Of a DNA stretch of 64,000 nucleotides, positions 46,136 through 57,436 are shown piece by piece. The stretch spans positions 48,134,726-48,198,725 of the forward strand of contig NC_086178.1 in assembly GCF_023053635.1 (NCBI RefSeq). Direction: 5' to 3'. The position numbers and the translations under genes were made by a program. Under the pieces are notes generated by a model. That model was not told the DNA's origin and made no database searches. It was given only the letters and a program-made list of their open reading frames with translations. This DNA is from Elgaria multicarinata webbii. Taxonomy: Eukaryota; Chordata; Lepidosauria; Squamata; Anguidae. How positions within the stretch are numbered: position 1 is the first letter of the stretch; each line of letters begins with the position of its first letter.

Positions 46136-46141
46136 CTTGCC
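46129..46141 (-). promoter_or_regulatory. YY1-like site overlapping the UBXN7 start codon
   Basis: The minus strand reads GCAAGATGGCGGC; the ATG is the UBXN7 start. AAGATGGCGGC is the classical YY1 motif seen just downstream of many housekeeping start sites. Confidence 0.6.
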
Positions 46142-46185
46142 GCCTCTATCACCGAACAACAACACCCGCCACCTGTCGGTCCCAG

Positions 46186-46197
46186 TGCGCAGGCGCA
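46186..46197. promoter_or_regulatory. NRF1-like site
   Basis: TGCGCAGGCGCA, one base from the palindromic consensus TGCGCATGCGCA, about 55 bases upstream of the UBXN7 ATG. Confidence 0.55.
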
Positions 46198-46414
46198 GGG
46201 CCACCGCGCCCCAATTCCCTCTGCTCGCTTCCAGTTTCAATATCAAGCTTTATTGAGAGCTCGACGTGAGAGAGACAGGGAAGAGAAGGGGAAATGGCGT
46301 ATGTGTCATCCTTCCTCTTCAGGTGGTATCCCAGCTTCCGAGCGGCGCCCTCTAGCGGCCGGCGGGTTTCCTCCCCTGAACTCGGCACTTGTTCGCCTTA
46401 CCTTTTGGGACTCC

Positions 46415-46419
46415 ATTGG
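46415..46419 (-). promoter_or_regulatory. CCAAT box
   Basis: Minus-strand TTACCAATGG about 280 bases upstream of the UBXN7 ATG, in the CpG island; possible NF-Y site. Confidence 0.35.
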
Positions 46420-46558
46420 TAACCTACGCCTGTCGCAGTTCTGGCACGCCCTGCGGGACCCATCGCTAGGAAGAGTGGATAGAAACAGTGCGGCGGAGCC
46501 CTGCCTCCCACGACCCAGGGGAAGGAGTCCTCCATGGCGCCGATGAGGCCAATATGGA

Positions 46559-46752
46559 GTACCAAGAACATAGAGAGCTGCCTTAAACTGAATTGGACAT
46601 TGGTCCATCTAGCCCAGTACTGTCAACACTGACTGGTAGCGGCTCTCCAGGGTTTTAGGCAGTTTTTCCAGCCCTATCTGGAGATGCCGGGGAATCGATT
46701 CTGCGATCTTCTGCATGCAAAGTATCTACCACTGAGCTACAGCTTCTCCTCG
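46559..46752 (-). mobile_element. tRNA-Ala-derived SINE
   Basis: Minus-strand head GTAGCTCAGTGGTAGATACT, TTTGCATGCAGAAGATCGCA and AATCGATTCCCC follow tRNA-Ala, with a good A box GTAGCTCAGTGGTA and a decayed B box. The body has CTCCAGGGTTTTAGGC (plus strand) and ends near GAACATAGAGAGCTGCC. Inserted just outside the UBXN7 CpG island. Confidence 0.8.
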
Positions 46753-46912
46753 AATGGACCCCCGCCCCATGCTTCAAGGAAAGCAATTCATCGGGCATTG
46801 CCACTGAAAGTAATGGGACTAAAACGGAATGCGCTAGAGTTAGGCAATGCATTGACGGCACATTTCGGAACTGGGGGTGGGGGAGAGGTCCAGGATAGAA
46901 TAAGATGGGATA

Positions 46913-47040
46913 GGCTACCTGGTACCTTCCATAAATTTTGGATTACAATTCCCTTAAACCTCAGCAACCATGGCTAATAGTCAGAGATTATAGGAGTTCT
47001 AGTACAAAATAACTGGAAGGCACCAAGTTATCTACCCCTG
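46913..47040. mobile_element. palindromic hAT-type MITE, diverged
   Basis: GGTACCTTCCATAAATTTTG and ATTACAATTCCCTTAAACC pair weakly with AGGAGTTCTAGTACAAAATA and CTGGAAGGCACCAAG. Confidence 0.5.
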
Positions 47041-47099
47041 GAAAAATATAGTCATCACAATTTCTTATGGCATTTTATGTACCTTAATGGTTTGACAGA

Positions 47100-47243
47100 T
47101 CATGTATTTATCTACTTGTAATCCTTATAACAATCATGCTAAATAATTAAGTGTTATTATCCTCTATATTGCAGCAGGGTAACTGAGGGGGAGCGTAAAT
47201 GACTTACCTAAGGGAAGATTTGAACCCAAGACCTTCCAATTTT
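47100..47243 (-). mobile_element. MIR-like SINE
   Basis: ATCCTTATAACAATCATGCT, TTATTATCCTCTATATTGCA and GGTAACTGAGGGGGA followed by GATTTGAACCCAAGACCTTC match the MIR core and tRNA-related head. Confidence 0.65.
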
Positions 47244-48383
47244 ATAGAATCATAGAATAGTAGAGTTGTAAGGGGCCTATAAGGCCATTGAGGCCAAACC
47301 CTTGCTCAATGCAGAAATCCACCTTAAAGCATACCTGACAGATGGTTGTCCAGCTGCCTCTTAAATGCCTCTAGTGTGGGAGAGCCCACAACCTCCCTAG
47401 GTAATTGGTTCCATTGTCATACTGCTCTAACAGGAAGTTTTTCCTGATGTCTAGCTCGAATCTGGCTTCCTGTAATTTGAGCCCATTATTTTGTGTCCTG
47501 CACTCTAGGAGGATCAAGAAGATATCCTGGCCCTCCTCATTGTGACAACCTTTCAAGTATTTGAAGAGTGTGATCATGTCTCCACTCAGTCTTCTCAAGG
47601 CTAAACATGCCCAGTTCTTTTAGTCTCTCCTCATAAGGCTTTGTTTCCAGACCCCCGATCGTGGTCGTTGCGCTCCCTGAACCTCCTCCAGCTTGTCTGC
47701 ATCCTTCTTGAAGTGTGGTGCCCGGAACTCAAGATGAGGCCTAACAAGTGCCAAATAGAAGGGAACCAGTACCTCACACAATTTAGAAACTACTATTAAT
47801 ACATACCCAAATAGCATAGAGAAACTACTAATACATACCCAGTAATCACTCCATTGTTTTCAAGGTGCTTACAGACTGACTTATCATCTGCTCCAAAATT
47901 TTCCCAGGGATTGATGTCAGATTAACTGGTCTGTAGTTCCCATGCTCCTCCTTTTTGTCCTTTTTGAAGATAGGGACATTAGCCCTCCTCCAGCTGTCTA
48001 GCACTTCACCTGTCTTCCATGATTTTGCAATAATAGACAGTGGTTCTGAGTTCTTCTGCCAGCTCCTTTATTACTCTAGGATGCAGTTCATCGACCCTGG
48101 AGATATGAACTCGTTCAAAGAAATTAGGTGTTCCTTGACCATTTGTTTATTAATCTCAAACTGCAATCCTTCCCCTTCAGCTTGTACTTTGCTTTTGCCG
48201 GGGTGGGTGGGTCATAGACCTGCTTTAGGGAGAAGACTAACCCAAAGTAGGAACTGATCACTTCGGCCTTTTGTCATTTGTTATCAATTTGCCAACCTCA
48301 TTAAGCAGTTGAACCACCATTTCTTTCCTGTTTTTTATTATGCACATATATAAAATAAAGCTTTTTTGTTGCTTTTAGTATTC

Positions 48384-48695
48384 ATAGAATCATAGAATAG
48401 CAGAGCCACAAGGCCATCGAGTCCAACCCCCTGCTCAATGCAGGAATCCACCCTAAAGCATCCCTGACAGATGGTAGTCCAGCTGCCTCGTGAATGCCTC
48501 TAGTGTGGGAGAGCCCACCACCTCCCTAGGTAACTGATTCCATTGTCGTACTGCTCTAGCAGTCAGGAAGTTTTTCCTGATGTCCAGCTGGAATCTGGCT
48601 TCCTTTAACTTGAGCCCGTTATTCCGTGTCCTGCACTCTGGGAGGATCGAGAAGAGATCCTGGCCCTCCTGTGTGACAACCTTTTAAGTATTTGA
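48384..48695 (-). mobile_element. CR1 LINE 3' end nested in older CR1
   Basis: A 312-bp CR1 3' end starting ATAGAATCATAGAATAGCAG. It is more similar to the copy at 35.3 kb than to its host. Both sides carry AGTATTC (48377-48383 and 48696-48702), which fits a short target-site duplication. Confidence 0.8.
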
Positions 48696-48840
48696 AGTAT
48701 TCCTCGCTAGCCTCAGCTTATTCTCAGCTTTAACCTTCCTGATGCCATTCCTGCACTTCTGTGCTGTCTGTACTCTTCTTTTGTAGCCTGGCCTTCCTTC
48801 CACTTCCTATATGTGTCCTTTTTGTTTTGAGGTCACCTTT

Positions 48841-48912
48841 AATAACAATAATTTATTTATTGCATTTTTATACCGCCCAACAGCCGAAGCTCCCTGGGCG
48901 GTTCACAACCTC
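48841..48912 (-). mobile_element. L2 tail-only copy nested in CR1
   Basis: TTTATTTATTGCATTTTTAT then ACCGCCCAACAGCCGAAGCT and CCCTGGGCGGTTCAC: the L2 3' tip in minus orientation, interrupting the CR1 5' coding remnant. Confidence 0.75.
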
Positions 48913-49439
48913 TAAGTTTTTTGAGGAGCCACACTGGATTCTTCTGTTGCCTTGTATCTTTTTTCCTAGTTGGAATTGTTTGTAACAACGCCCGAGCACT
49001 TTCGCAGGGAATAAAACAGGTTATTTTACCTCCTCTAGAACTTAACTCTGATTAGTAACTGTGACTATTACAATTATTTATAACCTACCTTCACTGCAGG
49101 TGGCTGGTATCATAAGTAGCAGAGAGCAAGTTAATACTGAAGACACAAAAAAGTGGCACTTTTGTGGGAAGAATCATAACTCAATTATAAAGCACATACT
49201 TTACATACAGAAGAATCACTAGTATCTAGGCCCCAGTCAGAAGGATCAGGTGAAGTGTGACTGAAACAGGCGGGGGGGGGGAGTGAGGCTGGGGCATCTG
49301 GGATGTAATAGAATTGTTAACTGCATTATGAGATAATTGTAGATAGAAATGTTAAGCATAGAGACCTTGCCGGCCAGGCGCAGCACTGCCTCCCCCCCCC
49401 CCTAAAGTAGATGGCTGGAGTGTTAGACTTACGGGGATT

Positions 49440-49481
49440 TGGGGGGGAAGAGGTGGGGGGAGGGGTGGGGGGAAGGGGGGA
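49440..49481 (+). repeat. G-rich tract, G-quadruplex candidate
   Basis: Successive runs of four to seven G separated by one to five bases, in the L1 segment before ORF2. A shorter G run is at 49268-49280. Confidence 0.7.
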
Positions 49482-49595
49482 TGGTGTGGGTTAGAGTAAG
49501 GGGTTTGAAGGTTTTGTTATGGTGTTTGTGTTTTTATGTATGTGAATTTGAGTTACAGAGCACAAGGGATCGGAAGAGACATCAAAAGGGCGAAT

Positions 49596-52500
49596 ATGGA
49601 TAAAAAAATAAAAGTATCAACACTCAATGTTAAAGGTTTGGGGGCAGTCATTAAAAGGAGAATAGAACAAATGTTTAATAAAGAAGGATCTGACATTATT
49701 ATGATGCAAGAAACACATCAAGGGTACGAAAATGTAAATATGATAAGGACAAAGTGGTTAGCTTATTATGAAAAGTCATTGGGGACTTCAAAAAAAATGG
49801 AGTGGCCACTTTGATTTAAAAAAAAAGTGGATTTATATTAGAAACCATAAAAAAGGATGATAGTGGTAGATATCTTATGATAAAAATTAAAATTGAAGGA
49901 AAGGTATATACATTAATTAATGTTTATGCCCCAAATGAAAGACATAGAGAGTTTTTTATAAAATTATTTAAAGAAATAGAAGAATTCAAGGAGGGGTATG
50001 TTATCTTAGCTGGGGATTTTAATATGGTTATGGATAATAGATGGGACAGGTCAAACCCCACTAACGTTGAAAAGAGGAATGATATCACTATATTGAATAA
50101 ATTAGTAAAAGAAAATGATTATGTGGATTCTTGGCGTCTACTTAATGGGGCCAAGCCTGGGTTTTCATATTACTCCCCAGTTCATCATACATACTCCAGG
50201 ATAGATCACATATTTGTCTCAAAAGATTTTGCAACTAAGATTTGTAAAATGGAAATGGGGGTAATAAAGGTAACAGACCACGCATTGTTAAGTTTAGAAT
50301 TTGCAATTAAGAAGAATTATAAAGAAGCGTACAGGTGGAAAATGAATACAAAAATATTGAAATATAATAAAGTGGTAGAAAAAATTCAGAGGGAATTGTC
50401 AGAGTCCTGGGAAATTAATGAAAAGGGAGGAACAGCTGGGTCAATCGTTTGGGACACCATGAAGGCTGTAGTAAGAGGAATCTGTATTAGAGAAATGTGT
50501 AACTTAAAAAGACAACAGCATGCAGAGCAGGAGAAGTTAGAAATAGAAATTAGGAGTTTGGAGGAAGAATATTGGCAGGGTAAAAATAAATATAAATTAA
50601 TAGAAATACAAGCTAAGAAGAAACAATTAGAAAATTTAAATTTAGAGGAAGTTCAAAAAAAATTAATGTATATGAAAAGGGAGTATTTTGAAAATAGTAG
50701 TAAGAATTCTAGATTACTTGCCAGACTCACACAAAAGGAAAAAGCGAGAAATGGGATAGGAGCATTGAAGGATAATCAAGGGAATTATTGTCATACAATG
50801 AAGGATAAAATAAAAAATTTTCAGAAATTTTATCAGGAATTATATAAGGGTAAAGAAATTCAAAAAAAAGAAGTTGGAGGACTATATAGGAAGGTATATA
50901 AAGAAGGGAATAAAAATAGTACATAAAGAGCAAATGGAGAAGGTAATAACTCAAAGAGAAGTTGAAGATGTAATTGATAATTTGAAAGTGGGTAAATCAC
51001 CGGGAGCAGATGGTTTAGGATCAGAATATTATAAGGTTTTTAAGGAGTTTTTAGTTCCGAAATTATTGAAACTTTATAACGCTATATTACAAGGAGAGAA
51101 GATACCAGAATCATGGGAACACTCATTGATAATATTAATTCCAAAACCAGATAAAGATTTGACTATCCCTGATTCATATAGACCTATTTCATTAATAAAT
51201 CAAGATGCTAAAATTTTTTCATCTATTTTGGCGAAACGGTTAAATAAATTTATATCAGAATATATAGGAGAAGATCAATGACAAGATATACTTTTGTAAG
51301 CCGCCATGAGAGCCTTTTTTGGCTGAATGGCGGCATAAAAATCCTTAAATAAATAAATAAAATAAATGTGGATTTGTGGCGGGGAGACAGATGCATAGTT
51401 TAGTGGGAAGAGTTTTAAATGTAATACACGCGATAAAAAAATCAAAGATCAAGGCGGGAATTTTGGCATTGGATATTTTTAAGGCTTTTGATTGTGTGAG
51501 CTGGCAGGCATTAAAGATTATTTTAGATAAAATGGGATTTGGAAATAAATTTAAAACTATAATAGAACAGTTATATTCCCAAAATACAGCTGTAGTGGTG
51601 GTAAATGATGGACTCACTGATAAGATACGACTAGCCAGAGGTACAAGACAAGGATGTCCGCTCTCGCCGGTCCTGTTTGTAATGGTTATGGAAGTATTGG
51701 CGAACGCAATAAGAGATGATGGAGAGATAGAAGGAATTGGAGATGTAAGGAAAATAAAATTGAATATGTTTGCGGATGACACCCTATTGACTATTAAGAA
51801 TCCAATAAGAAAAATAGATAGAATTAAACAACAATTGAGAGAATTTGAAGAAGCTACAGGATTAAGAATAATTTGGTCCAAATCAGAGATGATTTTGTTT
51901 AATTACACTAAGAAGGAAGAAAAGGAATGGGAACGAAAGGGAATAGAAATGAGAGTTAAGGAACAGATTAGATATTTGGGAATTAAAATTACAAAAAAAT
52001 TAGATAATTTAGAAAAGGAGAACTTAACGAGGTTAAAAAAAATAGGTATTAGAAAAATTGGAAAAATATAAAAGACTAAATTTATCCTGGTTTGGAAGAA
52101 TAGCATTAATAAAAATGAAGATTTTAGCAAAGATTAATTTTGTGTTTAGGATGTTACCAATAAAAAATTCAGAAGTTGAGATAAAAAGTTGCCAAAATAT
52201 TATTAACAAATATTGTAACGGAGATAAGAAAGCGAGGGTAAATAAGAATAAATGGTATTTAAGCCAAAAAAAGGGAGGATTGGGTCTCCCAAATATAAAA
52301 TTATACTATGTAGCAAACAGGTTAAGACATATTGTAGAAGCAATTATAGGAGTAGGAGATTTAGATTGGATGGAGGATAAAATTACTTGTAATGTAGAGA
52401 TGAGTTTGGAAAATGTTTTTTTTTAAGGAAGGAGGGAGAAAGTGGGTTGAAAGTATAGACAATCCACTCCTGAGGTCTCAATGGGAAATTTGGAGTAAAG

Positions 52501-53525
52501 TTAAAGGGAAGCTGCTTCCGAGCAACTCTCCCTTGTCACCGGTAATAACGTTAAAGAATTTCCCAGAGGAACTGAAGGGTAGATTAAGTAAAATATTAAA
52601 AGAGAAAAATAAAATGAAATTAAGGGATTGGTTAAGAGATATAAATACAAGAGAAGATATGGAAGAGCTGTTAAAGGAGAAAAAATTATCTTGGTTAGAG
52701 TATAGGCAATTAGAACAGTGGAATAAAAAGTGGATTAAAGAAAATAGAGTTTGTAGAGAAATGACAAAGTTTGAGGAGTTAATAGTTAAAAAGGAAAAAT
52801 GTAAAGGAGGAAGTTTGGTCTTAAAAGGGTTAATGAGCGAAATATATAAAATATTGTTAGAAAAAGGGCTAATGGACAGTTCAGGAAAAATGGTATGGGA
52901 GACAGATTTGAAGGTACAAAGAGGGCGACAGAGCTGGGAGGGACTGTGGAAACAAAGAGTGTTGAGAAGTATGTCAGTAAGAATAAAAGAGAATTACTTA
53001 AAAATTTTGTGGAGGTGGTACCTAACCCCGATTAGATTGAATAAGATAAATAATCAGCATTCAGCAAATTGTTGGAGAGGTTGTGGGGAAAAAGGAACGT
53101 ATTTACATATGTGGTGGGAATGCAAATATGTACAAAGATTATGGAAGATGGTGTTTTTTGAAATTGAAGAAATAGCGGGAATGAAAATAGAACGAACACC
53201 AAAAATTGCATTACTGTCACTATTTGAAGATTTAAAATGTGGAAAAGAAATTAAAGAATTGATATCGAGTTTGCTGACTGCAGCACGATTGATGGTAGCT
53301 AGGAACTGGAAGATTCAGGGGGAATATTCTATTGAAGAATGGTATAGAGAAGTTTGGGATATAGCTATTAATGATAAATTGACTTGTAATATTAAGTGGA
53401 GGAAAGGTATAACTAAAATAAATGAGTTTGAAGGAATTTGGAAACAGTTCCTAATATTTGTGTTTTCTAAGGGAAGTGGGAAACCGCCAGCGGAAGAAAG
53501 CATGAGATTTTGGAAGCAGGAATAG
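49596..53525 (+). pseudogene. L1 ORF2 (endonuclease and reverse transcriptase), frame-disrupted
   Basis: Starts MDKKIKVSTLNVKGLGAVIK. Endonuclease motifs are MMQETH, NVYAPN, LAGDFNMV and a final RIDHIFVSKD...VTDHALLS. RT motifs are GKSPGADGLGSEYYK, LIILIPKPDKD, YRPISLINQDAKI, LALDIFKAFDCVSW, GTRQGCPLSPVLFVMVMEV and FADDTLL. The C-terminal region has LHMWWECKYVQRLW, a CCHC-like HxxxC remnant. The frame changes near 49.80 (two close together), 50.87, 52.04 and 52.42 kb each fall in or beside an A or T run of eight or more. A nested insertion interrupts the RT at 51281. Confidence 0.9.
51281..51368 (+). mobile_element. L2-type tail nested in L1
   Basis: ACAAGATATACTTTTGTAAG, GCCGCCATGAGAGCC and TGAATGGCGGCATAAAAATC, then AAAT repeats, split the L1 RT between ..EDQ and CGFVAGRQ. 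AATG is present at both junctions. Confidence 0.8.
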
Positions 53526-53726
53526 ATCCCGAGGTGGGGGGTGCACTTATATATTAAGAATGATTATATTGTATGATAGGATAGGTTATAGTTAATATTT
53601 ACTCAATATATATGTATTCAACATTTATTCAAAATGTATGTAGTATGTTGTGTTGTTGTTTCTTTTTTGTAAGATGTTTTAATTTGTGGTAAATAAATTT
53701 TTTTTAAAAAAAAGAAGGATCAGGTG

Positions 53727-55737
53727 GCAGGTGGGGAGAAAGATATTTGCCTATGACCAAGGATAGCCATTGCCAATCAGAGAAGTCAATATAGAGTAAA
53801 TACAAATCTTCCTTATACCAAGCCAGACTATGGGATATTTTCAGGCAGCTGTGATTTAGCAAAATATGTTTAATTCAGAAAACTAACCAGAGTTGTTAGA
53901 GACTAGACCATGCTATTGTAAAAAGAACTTATGAATTCCAGCACATATCTTAAGCCTGCTTACACCTGAATGTAGCCACATAAAATGATTTTGATCAAAA
54001 AGATAGGTTAAGTCCACAAGAGCAGGTGATTATCATTAAGATGTGGGAAATGAATAAAAGGGGATAAACATTTACTTACGCCTATAACAACTCTAGGGCA
54101 GGGATGGGGAATATGTGGCTGTCCTGATGGACTGCTTCCATCATCCCTCAAATTGTCATATTTTATCTAAATAATTGTACACTTTCTTCTGTGAGTGCAT
54201 CTTCTTGTGCTTACAGCCCTAGAACTATTAAAACAACTATGGAATTGATGTACCATGAACGCTGAAGTATGGCGATGTGCTTTTTGTATGTAGGTATTTT
54301 GGACGCTCTAAATATCACTGGCAGATAGTGCTGCCTTTTAAAATTATTTCAAGATGTATGCAGCCTTATCTGCAGTAAGACATGCAACTTGAGAAATTTG
54401 TAAAACATGTTTGCCCACAGTGAAAACATGTGATTATATAACTACAGTGACTTAAGATGGGCCAGTCTTCCCTCAAGCAGGACTTCTGCAGATTTGCTAG
54501 CAAGCCACAAAGCCCTCCGACATAAGAAAACAAAATTATTCAGGAACAGCCTATGATACATGCAAGCCTTTCAAGGGATTTTGTAAAGGGATGATTGAGA
54601 AGCATCAGAAGAAAATCTCTAGAAATAAAACAGGGTTTGAAAGATGTAACCAAATGGTATTCTGAAAACCAGCACCAGCACTTTAGGATAGTTCCATTTC
54701 TCCCAGAATAATAAAAAAGTGCAGGTACAAGACACAGTTCTAATAAGGGAGAATTGGAAGAACAAATGGCAGTATAACAAATGCAGTATAATGTTGGGGG
54801 GAAAGTCAGACATTTTCCCCCTATTGCTTCCTTGTTGACTACCTGGATTTAATTGGCATACTGAAGTCAGCATTTTAAATTCATGAACATCTTTACTGGT
54901 TTGTGGATAGAGCAGTTTTTCCTAAAATACTAAAACCCGGTTCCAAATGAGCGAACAAGGCATACCATACAAGTCTATGTATGCCAACAGAAGCAGATAA
55001 TCCTTTAAAAAAAACCTGCTGTCCTACTGATAACCACTGTAGAACTAATAGTGGTAAAATAGTATGCAAATAAAAACTTGAGTGCGAGAAGAGGCAGTAA
55101 CTATTAAAGTATGCATAGAAACAACTAAATCTTTACTAAAAAAAATAAGCAATACATTTTTAAAAACATGAAGACATTTGCAATTAGTTTTAAGATATTT
55201 CTGCAAAGACAGAAATGTTGAACACTAAAATATTGAGACCTTGCTTCATTTGAGGGAACAGACCTCAACAGCTGGCTTCCACCTAACATTTAGGAAAAAA
55301 GTGTATGTGTTGTACATTTTGGAAAGAGATCAACTAGTTACAGAGCTCAGCTGACATATTTATACACTATTGCATGATCACAAGTAATATTTAATATGCA
55401 AAGTTTGTCTTTCCAGGACTATTTTTTTAGGGCAGGGCTCTTGCCTACCAGGAATACAGTATGTGCTAAGGGCTAGTTTGTTGCTTATTATCTGAAGATC
55501 AAAAAGTAAAACATTTCTAGAATGCAACTGATAAAAAGTGTAATTTGAAAACTGCATAGTGTAATTTCTAATATTGTATGTTGTGATTAGAGTTGTTTTC
55601 CCCAGTAACCTGTATACAAATCCACTCTAGCGCGGACATTGGGTGGAATCCAAAGGGTTATGTGGAGAATGCCAAGTAAGCTTCCCCACACTCTCAACAA
55701 CCCATTCCTAATTCTGGGGAGTAGTTCACTGACTACT
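53727..55737. other. unassigned intergenic DNA
   Basis: AT-rich sequence between UBXN7 and RNF168. Only a fragment near 54.10-54.15 kb (CAGGGATGGGGAATATGTGG) recalls the hAT-type MITE. No supported gene. Confidence 0.4.
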
Positions 55738-56219
55738 ATGGCTGCATTCAGACAACATGATAGTCAAAGGTGGGCTAATAAGCCACTCGACAGTTGTTTA
55801 TCTGGGGGATACTCCCCACACAACATAATAACAATCAACCATGGTCTGGATTAGGATCAGTGTTGACTATTAGTCCACGCTGAGTTGACTCATTCATCCT
55901 CTCCCCCCCTCAGTCCTCCCCCTCGTATCCCATCAGCCATTGCTGCCGAAAATCTATCCTGCCAGCTGGACCAGAGTGGCAGCCACCACTTTGACTGCTC
56001 TTCCCTTGCAACTCTGTGGCTGATGAAATAACCAACGGTACCCTCCACACAACATGATAGTTCAAATAGTCAACTCTGCACAGCATTGGTTATTTTGGCC
56101 AAATAACCAACCGTTGGTTAAAAATTCCTTCCACACAACATAACCCATGGTGGGTTAAATAACCAACTATCAGCTATTTAAACCGCCACTGGTTATTGTG
56201 TTGTCTGAACCCAGCCATT
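55738..56219. mobile_element. about 0.5-kb non-autonomous DNA element, copy 2
   Basis: Sister of the element at 40491. Ends are TGGCTGCATTCAGACAACAT at the left and GTTGTCTGAACCCAGCCATT at the right, a clear terminal inverted repeat. Interior shared blocks as in copy 1, in the same orientation. Confidence 0.75.
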
Positions 56220-56222
56220 ATG

Positions 56223-57420
56223 TAGCTTCACAAGCTCTGGCAATAGCAAATTGGTTAATTGTCCAACCATACATAAACTGAATGAGGGATAGGGATTTAA
56301 TTATCTATTCCATAGCACCAGGGAGGGGGGACAAACTAGTCAAAACAAATGCAGAAAAATCCATGGAAGCATTATAACTGAGTTGAATGAAAATTAAATT
56401 TCTTGTATCTCCTTAAATAACCCTTTTCATGGTGAAAAATTCAAATTTCCAATTAGGAATGTAGAAGTGTTGGGGGAAAGGCTTTTATTTCAATAAGGAT
56501 TTATTTTATAACAGAATATTTGAAAAGATTCTATTAAAATTGATGAACAAACTTCTATTCAAAATATATCATTCCTCCTACTTCCAATGTTCATGGGTTT
56601 TTTTTTGTTTTTTGTTTTTGCATATGTAGCCAAAATGGCACCATCCACAAACAAGAAAGGTATCAGCAGTTTTGGGGGAACCCCAAGGTCCACAGAAATA
56701 CAAATCTTTAGAAAAACACAAAAGGGGGGATCCCACCCTAAAGTAGCCCGAAGAGAACCAAGCCTGATCAGCGGTCATAGAATCGAAAACCATGGAACAT
56801 AATGGAGGAGGGTATAGTGAGTTTGGTTTCAGAAGACTGATCAGGAGCCAGGTGTTGAACTGACAGTGTCCTATATGCTCTTTGTAAATGTATGAGACCT
56901 GCGTAGCGTAAAATAGTGGGCAGATTTTAGTAAGCAAGTATGCCTCTATAATGGGCAGCTATAAGTAGGCCTCTCACACGAGATAATTGGTACCAAGCAA
57001 ATACAGCCACAGCTGTTTGACCTATGCCAAGTGAACTCATCCTTTGAGGTAAGGTTGTTGTTCTTCTCTCCCATGAGAAGGGAAAAGAGCACCCCTTTTC
57101 TCTTGAGGGAGTGCCTAGCCTGTGTTTCTCAAGACAGGCTGTGGAAATTAGGAGGGATTGCTCTGATCAGTGAAGGGACATGAGCTATTTTTGCATTTAT
57201 TTCTGCATCCATTTATCACCTGTGTATAATCAATACATTGTTAATCTGACACATCTGTGATACCATTGCATTTTGGCAATCCTCGAATCTGGTTTGACTA
57301 GGGCTTAAGAAATTAAGGATCCCAAAATCCTTAGGGGGCTGGCTTGAACAGTGAACTCCATAATGCAATGCCCAGGGGAGGGGGGGATTTAGTGTATTGT
57401 GCATGAACACTTTTAATATT
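56223..57420. other. unassigned intergenic DNA and RNF168 downstream flank
   Basis: No supported gene. A 20-T-rich tract at 56.60 kb and an A-rich area are the only notable features. Confidence 0.4.
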
Positions 57421-57426
57421 GTAGTA

Positions 57427-57436
57427 TTTATTTATT
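57427..57436 (-). promoter_or_regulatory. candidate poly(A) signals of RNF168
   Basis: Two overlapping AATAAA hexamers on the minus strand about 0.9 kb past the RNF168 stop. A further AATAAA lies at 57543-57548. Usage not determined. Confidence 0.4.

Larger units (their letters stand above)
45880..46545. promoter_or_regulatory. UBXN7: CpG island and UBXN7 promoter region
   Basis: GC- and CpG-rich block covering UBXN7 exon 1 and the sequence upstream, in sharp contrast with the AT-rich surroundings. It includes GGCGGCGGCGG, GCGGCCGGCGG and motif sites listed separately. No TATA box was seen at a suitable place, as expected for a housekeeping promoter. No plus-strand gene can be supported, so divergent transcription is unproven. 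Confidence 0.8.
47244..48990 (-). mobile_element. CR1 LINE, older copy, interrupted twice
   Basis: 3' end at 47244 (AGAATCATAGAATAGTAGAG). The ORF2 remnant is in pieces: RRLSGDMITLFKYLKGCHNE, then [20 protein letters not shown], later an internal gap in the RT, then the GVINDEVLDSWR-side region near 48 kb. The 5' coding part resumes after a nested CR1 at 48.70 kb (minus-strand NELRL-equivalent), and again after an L2 tail at 48.91 kb. Numerous frame breaks; older than the copy at 35.3 kb. Confidence 0.8.
49253..53712 (+). mobile_element. L1 LINE, 5'-truncated, with 14-bp target-site duplication
   Basis: About 4.46 kb flanked by perfect AGAAGGATCAGGTG repeats (49239-49252 and 53713-53726). 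It begins in a G-rich segment before ORF2, without ORF1, and ends with TAAATAAATT and a T/A-rich tail. The perfect duplication and nearly complete ORF2 indicate a fairly young insertion. It carries its own nested L2-type tail. No promoter or ORF1 means it is not autonomous. Confidence 0.93.

Noticed and set aside
46727-46740. tRNA-Ala A-box-like sequence as a possible tRNA gene
   Set aside because: It continues into a SINE body, has no acceptor-stem partner, and has degraded relatives at 28.6 and 44.2 kb.
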